Assembly (NCBI GenBank): GCA_910588225.1
Contig: CAJUQT010000075.1
Coordinates: 1 to 12,175 of the forward strand
Reading direction: 5' to 3'
DNA: 12,175 bases
Origin: an uncultured Acetatifactor sp.
Lineage (GTDB): Bacteria; Bacillota; Clostridia; Lachnospirales; Lachnospiraceae
Positions within the stretch are counted from its first letter, which is position 1; each line of letters starts with the position of its first letter. Below are positions 7,474 to 12,175 of this stretch, piece after piece. The notes under the pieces were generated by a model. It ran no database searches. It was not told the DNA's origin and saw only the letters and a list, made by a program, of their open reading frames with translations. The position numbers were made by a program, and so were the translations under genes.

Positions 7474-8298
7474 ATGAGCATAGAGGTCAATACGAACAGA
7501 AATACCGGTGTAAGAGAGATTACCATCAAGAGGCCTGACGGCTCCAAGGTGGGTACGATTACAATTCGCAGCCAGAGTCTGAAGAAGCTGAAAAAGCTGG
7601 GCTATAAACAGAGGCGGATATCCACTATGATTACCCAGGCCACCACTTCCGGCAATGCGAAACAGGTTCTGGCCAGCGCGAAGACAGAGACCGTGAATCT
7701 GCGCAGAAAGCTGGTCAGCGGCAAGTACAACGACAGAGAGGTCAGGGCTGCCATCCGTCATGCGGAACGGATGGAGCGGGTGGCAAAAAAACGTATGAAG
7801 CACCTTCAGCAGGAAGAGTACATCGAAAAGCACGGTGGCGGCACATTGCCCACAGACCCGGATGAAAGGGAGAGGGAAGAGGGCGGCTGGGAGATGGATG
7901 CGGCCGACTTCGCTGAGATGAGCGCGGAAGAGCTGGAACAGCTCATGGAGGAGCTCCAGGAGGAGATGGAGGAGCTGGCCAGAGAGCAGGAGATGGAGGA
8001 GCTGGAGCTGATGCAGACAGTGCGGACAGATATGGATCCCGCCGAGCTGGAGCAGTTGAAGAAGAAGCACAGAGCGGACGAGATGCGGGAGATCGTGGAG
8101 GCCGACATGAAATATCTGAAGGCTCTTTTCAGCCAGCTGGAAAAGGAGAGGCAGGAGGCGTCCTCGGGCGACAGCGGTGTGGCCCTGCAGCTGGCCGGTG
8201 TGGAGATACCGATTCAGGTGGACACAAGATCTGCGGCGGAGGTAGCTTCTGCGGCCGCGCCTCCGGCAGCCGGCGGCACCATAGATGTGGCACTGTAG
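7474..8298 (+). CDS. Unrecognised protein with basic N-terminal half and acidic coiled coil
   Basis: The product is 274 residues with no signal peptide or membrane segment, so it is probably cytosolic. AGGGGGT (7461-7467) precedes the ATG by about 6 nt. Residues 1-33 look like a small beta unit (VREITIKRPDGSKVGTITIR). Residues 34-112 are strongly basic and helical (QSLKKLKKLGYKQRR, LRRKLVSGKYNDREV, HAERMERVAKKRMKHL). Residues 148-228 form a long, mostly acidic heptad-rich stretch (MSAEELEQLMEELQEEMEEL and on), predicted coiled coil. The tail (232-274) is Ala/Gly/Pro-rich and non-polar. I have the impression that similar uncharacterised proteins occur in Lachnospiraceae, but I cannot name a family or function. 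Opposite charges in the two halves suggest self-association or a nucleic-acid or protein scaffold role; this is inference only. Confidence 0.85.
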   Translation: MSIEVNTNRNTGVREITIKRPDGSKVGTITIRSQSLKKLKKLGYKQRRISTMITQATTSGNAKQVLASAKTETVNLRRKLVSGKYNDREVRAAIRHAERMERVAKKRMKHLQQEEYIEKHGGGTLPTDPDEREREEGGWEMDAADFAEMSAEELEQLMEELQEEMEELAREQEMEELELMQTVRTDMDPAELEQLKKKHRADEMREIVEADMKYLKALFSQLEKERQEASSGDSGVALQLAGVEIPIQVDTRSAAEVASAAAPPAAGGTIDVAL

Positions 8299-8317
8299 GG
8301 AGATAGCGAGATATTGA

Positions 8318-8359
8318 TTCCGGCTCTTTTTTGGAAGGGACTGAAAAAGAAGCCGGAGA
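8318..8359 (+). terminator. Stem-loop ending the coiled-coil gene
   Basis: TCCGGCT (8319-8325) pairs with AGCCGGA (8351-8357). The stem extends inward through one mismatch by T-run/A-run pairing (8327-8332 with 8344-8349), with a loop of about 11 nt. No T-run follows immediately, so it may be a weak terminator or a 3'-end stabiliser. It could also serve the AraC gene arriving from the other side. The rest of 8360-8568 shows no gene I can support. Confidence 0.45.
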
Positions 8360-8568
8360 ATAAATAAATTATAGGATTTTCTGTTTTCAGGCATGAAATT
8401 GGAGCTGCTATTCCAGTAGTGATCACCCTTCTGCTTTTGCAACAGCCCTTATTCATGACAATCTGCTTTCCTTTCCGGAATGCAGCCATCTGGGTCCCCA
8501 TAACAGACTGGGAGAACTCTTCACTGAATTTCTGCGGCGTGAGATACGTCTCCGTCTTGTCGATGCCA

Positions 8569-9408
8569 TTACATATAACTTCTGGCAAACGCCTTATACT
8601 CTTTGAGCGTCATATGGTAATATTCTTTAAAGGCCTGTAAAAAACTGCTGAGGCTGGAGTAGCCCACTGCTTCCGCAATATCTTCCGCACTGAGTCCAGA
8701 GTGTAAAAGAAAAGCGGATGCCGCGGACATCCGGGAGGCCGTTCTCTTTTTCTGAAATCCATAGCCATAGTATTCTTCCAGCAGCCGCTGTGTTTGACGG
8801 CGGCATAGTCCTGTAATTTCACAGATATCATCCAATGTCAGAGACTTATATTGATATAGAAAAGCTTCTTCAATTTTCAGCTGCACCGGCCCTATTTCCA
8901 TTATGTCATGAGAAGGGACAGAGGTCATATTCCTTGCCAGCTGTACCAGATATTGCTGGAAACAGGCGTTCAGGGCGATGGTATGGCCTATTTTGGGGGA
9001 AGAAAGCTCTTCGTGAAGCATTTGAATCGTACGTACAAGGTTCTGAGTATCCTGACCATACCAGAAGGGATGGGCACGTAAAATGTTGAGAATATGAGCA
9101 TGTTTATCCGGCAAATTATGATCGTCTATGTAGAAGTATAAGCAGTCTTCCTGCAGGGGATTTTGGCTGTCCGGATTTTGGGCATGCTCCACGCCGGGGC
9201 CGGTGACGAACAGGGTGCCGGGAGTAATGGCATAAGTTTTATCCTGAGCGATCAAAGTTCCCTTCCCGCCAAAATAATAGTGTACTTCGTAACTGTTCTT
9301 GCTATGGCTGTGTTTGGGGATGGCTTCTGAAATGGTTCCATGTGTCACCATCAGAATATGAATTTCGTGCCCTTCCAGATCAAAGGGATAGTTCACTTTA
9401 AGCTCCAT
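8569..9408 (-). CDS. AraC-family transcriptional regulator with cupin sensor domain
   Basis: This is a 279-residue DNA-binding regulator. The N-terminal cupin-like domain (about 15-95) has IPKHSHSKNSYEVHYYFGGKG and FVTGPGVEHAQN, the usual jelly-roll turns with His residues, likely sensing a sugar. The C-terminal AraC domain (about 177-275) has two helix-turn-helix units: LTLDDICEITGLCRRQTQRLL (about 190-210) and the more conserved GLSAEDIAEAVGYSSLSSF (238-256) ending FKEYYHMTLKEYK. AAGGAG (9415-9420 on the minus strand) lies 6 nt before the start. Length and both domains look complete. The 5' side directly abuts the truncated GH95-like gene, so its promoter must lie inside that remnant. Such regulators usually activate neighbouring carbohydrate genes, and here those are broken. 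Confidence 0.9.
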   Translation of the reverse strand: MELKVNYPFDLEGHEIHILMVTHGTISEAIPKHSHSKNSYEVHYYFGGKGTLIAQDKTYAITPGTLFVTGPGVEHAQNPDSQNPLQEDCLYFYIDDHNLPDKHAHILNILRAHPFWYGQDTQNLVRTIQMLHEELSSPKIGHTIALNACFQQYLVQLARNMTSVPSHDIMEIGPVQLKIEEAFLYQYKSLTLDDICEITGLCRRQTQRLLEEYYGYGFQKKRTASRMSAASAFLLHSGLSAEDIAEAVGYSSLSSFLQAFKEYYHMTLKEYKAFARSYM

Positions 9409-9428
9409 AGGATTCTCCTTCTGTTAGA

Positions 9429-9671
9429 ATGGCCGCTCGGCCGTTCCCGGCCAAGGCTTATGAAAAGGCGGTTTCCCTGCGCAGGATTGATGCCCAGACA
9501 GGCTGGTCCATGGCACATATGGCGGCTGTGTATGCCAGACTCCGCAAGGGAGAAGCCGCAATGGAGTGTCTGGATAACCTGGCGAGAAGTTCGCTGCTGA
9601 ATAACTTTTTTACTTTGCACAATGACTGGCGGGGGATGAACATTTCTCTGGTTATGGATTCGGCGCCGGTC
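9429..9671 (+). pseudogene. GH95-like glycoside hydrolase, C-terminal barrel fragment
   Basis: The frame starting at 9429 encodes about 80 residues resembling the end of a GH95-type (alpha/alpha)6 barrel. It shows AKAYEKAVSLRR, then TGWSMAHMAAVYARL, EAAMECLDNL and HNDWRGMNISLVMDSAPV, like the TGWS-A-x-x-x-x-ARL and downstream region of GH95 alpha-L-fucosidase-like enzymes. It lacks several hundred N-terminal residues and begins only 20 nt from the AraC start codon. Similarity stops near 9671, after which the same frame reads unrelated residues and ends at 9788. The family assignment is by motif recall; another (alpha/alpha)6 glycosidase is possible. Confidence 0.55.
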
Positions 9672-9817
9672 CCAATGATCTGGGACATTTTATCCTTATG
9701 GCAGGGGGAGAGCAGTTGTTATGTGATCTGGGGAGCGGAGAATACACGAAAGATTATTTCGGAGCAAAGCGCTATGATTACCTTGTGAACTCCTCCAGAG
9801 GGCATTCGGCGCCGGTC
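9658..9817 (+). repeat. 14-bp direct repeat flanking the chimeric junction
   Basis: ATTCGGCGCCGGTC occurs at 9658-9671 and again at 9804-9817, 146 bp apart. In the frames used by each remnant both copies encode S-A-P-V. The first copy ends exactly where GH95-like similarity gives way to heparinase-like similarity. Confidence 0.7.
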
Positions 9818-10297
9818 ATTGAGGGCCTTTATCAGAGAGAGGGGCCGAAGGCAGAGGTGCTTTCTGTGGAGCGCACGGAGGAAAAGGATGAAATCACCCT
9901 GGAGATAAGCAGTGCATACCAGGCGGCGTCTCTGAAAAGCTTCCGGCGAAACATCTGCATTCGGAAAAAGGAGGCTTCTGTTACAGTGCAGGACAGCTGC
10001 AGCTTTACAGGGGATAGCCTGTCTGTGACAGAGCGTTTCGTGTCGATGATAGAGCCCGAAAGGGAGCCCAATGGGGATATCCGGATATGCGGAAAAACGG
10101 GTTCGGTGGTTCTTTCCGGCAGCGGGCAATGTGAAGCACTGGCGATTTCAAAGGAAGAATTCAGGAAGCCGGGTGGGCAGACAGGGATGGCGTGGTTTAT
10201 TGATTATCCGGTGTTGCTGCACCGGGATTCGGAGGGGTTCTGCCTTCATATCCTGATTACAGGCGCAGATGCGAAAGGAGGAGGGCTTCTGGAATAG
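9671..10297 (+). pseudogene. Heparinase II/III-like lyase, C-terminal beta-sheet fragment
   Basis: This frame, offset from the GH95-like one, encodes 208 residues typical of the C-terminal domain of heparinase II/III-like polysaccharide lyases. PNDLGHFILMAGGEQ corresponds to the family's HND-x-G-x-F motif with the His codon changed to CCC. DLGSGEYTKDYFGAKRYDYLVNSS follows, then GHSAPVIEGLYQ matching the family's x-HN-x-x-x-x-x-G-x-x-Q turn, and long beta-strand sequence (LKSFRRNICIRKKEASVTVQD). The N-terminal helical toroid, with most of the active site, is absent. The open frame extends left only to a TGA at 9623-9625. An internal ATG at 9698 could start translation, but no enzyme activity is expected. 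The 3' end, at a TAG, looks natural. Confidence 0.65.
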
Positions 10298-10459
10298 AAA
10301 GATTATTGTGGCTTTCCTGGGCAGGCGGCTGTGGATTCTGGTTTATTGAGAGACTTTAAAGGATTTTGACACTGTGTGGCAGGATACAGTTGTGATATAG
10401 TATGATAATGGAAGCAGATTCTGTTGACACAGATAACACAGTGCAGAAAAGAGCGAAGG

Positions 10460-10627
10460 TTACAAGAGCGCCTGGCTGCATCCCTGTGGAAGGAGACCGA
10501 TGGGGAGATCACTGATCAGTACTTGTTCGGAGAGGGATTGATGGTCTGTCCGGTGGTGGAACCTTTCTGCTATGACAGATCTGGCATATATTTATCTTGT
10601 GCTAATGAATTCCCAGGCAGCAGATAG
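10460..10627 (+). pseudogene. GH31-like alpha-glycosidase scrap
   Basis: About 35-50 residues in the frame of 10460 resemble the end of the GH31 catalytic barrel. EITDQYLFGEGLMVCPVVEP fits the family's D-x-Q-Y-[ML]-FG-x-x-L-[ML]-V-[AC]-PV-x-E segment, preceded by a LAASLWKETDG stretch. Similarity fades after 10564. A later RSGIYLS could match the usual VYLP, or belong to the unrelated tail that begins here. No start, catalytic Asp or C-terminal domain remains. Upstream, 10298-10459 holds a TTGACA at 10366 and AT-rich hexamers near 10396-10409, but not at a usable spacing, so no promoter is called. Confidence 0.5.
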
Positions 10628-10733
10628 TTTAATGCAGGACTTCGGTGAAGCATTGAAGAGGACGAAGGAATCGTTAAGTGCTGATAATTTTTATTATTTT
10701 AACTCTGAGTTTGATAAGCAGTTTTTGAAATAG
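10572..10733 (+). pseudogene. Unrecognised C-terminal gene fragment
   Basis: ATG at 10572 opens 53 codons to a TAG just before a terminator hairpin. The product reads as ordinary protein, with helical stretches such as MNSQAADSLMQDFGEALKRTK and an end NFYYFNSEFDKQFLK. The frame opens only after a TGA inside the GH31-like scrap, and there is no ribosome binding site before 10572. It is therefore more likely the 3' end of a deleted gene than a small intact gene. I do not recognise the family. Confidence 0.4.
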
Positions 10734-10772
10734 CAGAAAGGGAGCCTGTCTGGAGGCTCCTTTATCTGCTTT
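10732..10772 (+). terminator. Rho-independent terminator after gene remnant
   Basis: GGAGCCT (10741-10747) pairs perfectly with AGGCTCC (10754-10760) around a GTCTGG loop. The stem continues outward, with one bulged A, through AGCAGA (10732-10737) and TCTGCT (10765-10770). A TTTATCTGCTTT stretch follows the core stem. It starts inside the stop codon of the fragment, suggesting the fragment's 3' end is authentic. Confidence 0.7.
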
Positions 10773-10845
10773 GTGGATTATATGGGAGTGATAGAGGCAG
10801 AGCATTTTACATATATCTTTAAATAAGGAAGATATCGGAGCGGAA

Positions 10846-11928
10846 ATGGACAAAATGCGAAAAGAAGGGTATCTGAGATATCTGAAAAAGGGAATACTGA
10901 TGGAATGTGTGCTGGTCGTTGCGTTTGCGGCGATTGTGATGGGGAAAAGAGGGGAGATTCTCGCGGAAAACAGTTCCAGCGCAAATGTACTTTCCATTGA
11001 AAATGATTACATAAAATGGGTGGACTTTACCGTTTCCTACGAGGCGCTTTGCAAGGCCTATGACTGGGATGTGAAGACTCATGACTCAGAACATGAAATC
11101 AACTGGGTGGAGCTTCTGGCCTACACCGCGGCGAAGACAGGCGGCGATTTTGGCAAGGATGCGCTGAAGATCATGGAAAAGGCGGCGGAGAAGCTCTCTG
11201 CTGGGGAAACTACCATGGCGGAACTGACAAAAGAACTGAAATATTATGCCTACTACAGGGAAGCTTATGATGCAGCCATAGGCGGGCTGGTAGGAGAATA
11301 CTGGGAAGAAGACCCGGAGGAGAGAGCCGGGTACATAAAAAAGTATGGATTAAAGGGATATTTTCCGTTGGCCAGGGGCTTTGATTATAATCATTATGAT
11401 GATTTTGGGGCGGGGCGAAGCTATGGATATAAACGCAGGCACCTTGGCCATGACATGATGGGATTAGTAGGGACTCCTATCATAGCGGTGGAGTCAGGTG
11501 TGGTGACTGCTCTGGGTTGGAATCAGTACGGCGGCTGGCGCATTGGCATCAGCAGCTTTGACGGGAAACGGTATTATTACTATGCGCACCTGCGGCAGAA
11601 TTATCCTTACGCGGAGGGGCTGGAAGAGGGCAGCGTGGTGACGGCGGGGGATGTGATTGGGTATATGGGGCATACCGGGTACAGCGCGAAGGAGAATGTG
11701 AATAATATCGACGTGGTGCATCTCCACTGGGGGCTGCAGCTGATTTTTGATGAGTCGCAGAAGGAAGGGAATAATGAAATCTGGATTGATCTGTATCCGC
11801 TGACGCGTTTTTTGGCGAAGCATACGCAGGCGGCGATGAAGGTGGAGGGGACGAAGGAGTGGGTGCGGACCAATGGGATCAAGGATCCGGCGGTGGAGGA
11901 GTATGAGACGGGGCAGGAAATCCAGTAA
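10846..11928 (+). CDS. Membrane-anchored M23 (LytM/gametolysin-type) metallopeptidase
   Basis: This 360-residue protein probably cleaves peptidoglycan peptide cross-links outside the membrane. A basic start (MDKMRKEGYLRYLKKG) leads into one hydrophobic segment, about 17-33, acting as a signal anchor. Residues 50-170 are a helical domain I do not recognise (KWVDFTVSYEALCKAYDWD, INWVELLAYTA, LKYYAYYREAY). The M23 domain is about 180-325: H199 and D203 (RRHLGHDMMG), GTPIIAVESGVVTALGW, YAHL (H248), GDVIGYMGHTG and HLHW (H292, H294). All usual zinc and catalytic positions appear present, so it is likely active. GGAG (10837-10840) lies 5 nt before the ATG; the alternative ATG at 10855 is too far. 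No clear promoter was found. It forms a single-gene unit between a terminator and a non-coding region. Confidence 0.9.
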   Translation: MDKMRKEGYLRYLKKGILMECVLVVAFAAIVMGKRGEILAENSSSANVLSIENDYIKWVDFTVSYEALCKAYDWDVKTHDSEHEINWVELLAYTAAKTGGDFGKDALKIMEKAAEKLSAGETTMAELTKELKYYAYYREAYDAAIGGLVGEYWEEDPEERAGYIKKYGLKGYFPLARGFDYNHYDDFGAGRSYGYKRRHLGHDMMGLVGTPIIAVESGVVTALGWNQYGGWRIGISSFDGKRYYYYAHLRQNYPYAEGLEEGSVVTAGDVIGYMGHTGYSAKENVNNIDVVHLHWGLQLIFDESQKEGNNEIWIDLYPLTRFLAKHTQAAMKVEGTKEWVRTNGIKDPAVEEYETGQEIQ

Positions 11929-11963
11929 TCCAATCAGGGTTGTTATAAAAATTTCAGGATTAT

Positions 11964-12005
11964 ACCAAAGTCAAGCAGATGGTATCTTCATCTGCTTGTC
12001 CTGGT
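11964..12005 (+). other. Perfect stem-loop after the M23 gene
   Basis: CAAGCAGATG (11972-11981) pairs perfectly with CATCTGCTTG (11989-11998) around a 7-nt loop. ACCA (11964-11967) and TGGT (12002-12005) can pair outside it. Neither strand has a following T-run. It may be the 3' end structure of the M23 transcript or a repeat-type palindrome. Confidence 0.5.
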
Positions 12006-12045
12006 AAAAGTGAGTTAACATCTTGGTAGTTTAAGCAAATTGTCA

Positions 12046-12083
12046 TTCGGAGTATCGTTTGGCTCCGAACGGACATATTTTTC
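12046..12083 (+). terminator. Possible weak terminator
   Basis: TTCGGAG (12046-12052) pairs with CTCCGAA (12063-12069), loop 10 nt. A run of five T (12078-12082) begins 8 nt after the stem, further than usual. It may end transcription from the M23 gene. Confidence 0.35.
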
Positions 12084-12120
12084 TCCATTTGAACTAAGTG
12101 CAGGGCATAAGTTCGGATAG

Positions 12121-12175
12121 GATGTGGACGGAAAACTGATGGTGACCTTGTCGAATCTGATTTATGTGGATGCAT
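12121..12175 (+). pseudogene. Possible GH51-like C-terminal scrap at window edge
   Basis: After an in-frame TAG (12118-12120), the frame reads DVDGKLMVTLSNLIYVDA to the edge. This resembles the DGK-hVTLxNL strand in the C-terminal sheet of GH51 arabinofuranosidases. The match is short and could be chance; it may also be the start of an unrelated gene continuing beyond the window. Confidence 0.2.

Noticed and set aside
7348..8442. 364-codon open frame on the minus strand
   Set aside because: It is antisense to the coiled-coil gene; the Leu/His-rich product mirrors GAG/CTG codons and has no ribosome binding site or recognisable domain.
8214..8588. Minus-strand 124-codon frame with a plausible-looking protein after the AraC gene
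   Set aside because: Its start overlaps the AraC 3' end, it has no ribosome binding site, and it runs into the antisense of the coiled-coil gene. No family was recognised, though a gene remnant in 8360-8568 cannot be excluded.
9430..9455. GGCC-rich palindromes upstream of the AraC gene as an operator
   Set aside because: They are short, sit inside GH95-like coding sequence and have a minimal loop; there is no support beyond GC-rich coincidence.
10366..10409. Perfect TTGACA followed by TATAGT/GATAAT hexamers
   Set aside because: The spacing from TTGACA to the nearest -10-like hexamer is about 24 nt or more, outside the usable range. It may be the ruin of a promoter.
11960..12175. Minus-strand 71-codon frame entering from the right edge
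   Set aside because: It passes through two stem-loops and has no recognisable protein features.

Overview
The window looks like chromosome of a gut-type Clostridia, most likely Lachnospiraceae. The basis is the mid-GC codon use, strong GGAGG-type ribosome binding sites, a long-form HPF, a heterodimeric ABC exporter with a coupled ATGA junction, and remnants of plant or host glycan enzymes beside an AraC regulator. No rRNA, tRNA, CRISPR array, intact transposase or phage gene was seen. The species cannot be named from sequence alone.

Layout. Bases 1-170 hold two hairpin terminators in tandem. Next comes a TTG-started gene (174-1832) whose product joins a GNAT acetyltransferase, a small RNA polymerase alpha-CTD-like helical domain and an APH/choline-kinase-like domain. 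A good sigma-A-type promoter (1912-1940) then drives a two-gene operon (2005-6419) for a heterodimeric type IV ABC exporter. The first subunit carries the degenerate ATP site and a very large extracellular loop. The second has the catalytic Glu and switch His, plus a linker expanded by 14-residue repeats. An extended -10 promoter leads into hpf (6632-7159), which ends at a strong terminator. A further gene (7474-8298) encodes an unrecognised protein with a basic N-terminal half and an acidic coiled coil.

From 8569 the character changes. A complete AraC-type regulator (8569-9408, minus strand) diverges from a run of broken genes. These are the C-terminal part of a GH95-like glycosidase, joined out of frame to the C-terminal part of a heparinase II/III-like lyase, then a scrap resembling GH31, then the 3' end of an unrecognised gene closed by a hairpin terminator. 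I read this as the decayed remains of one or more carbohydrate-utilisation loci whose regulator is still intact.

The window ends with an intact membrane-anchored M23 metallopeptidase (10846-11928) and a non-coding tail with two stem-loops. A possible further carbohydrate-enzyme scrap runs off the right edge.

The most promising points for follow-up are the triple-domain GNAT/alpha-CTD-like/kinase fusion, the repeat-expanded linker and giant loop of the ABC pair, and the chimeric pseudogene junction. No clear new multi-gene system is demonstrated.
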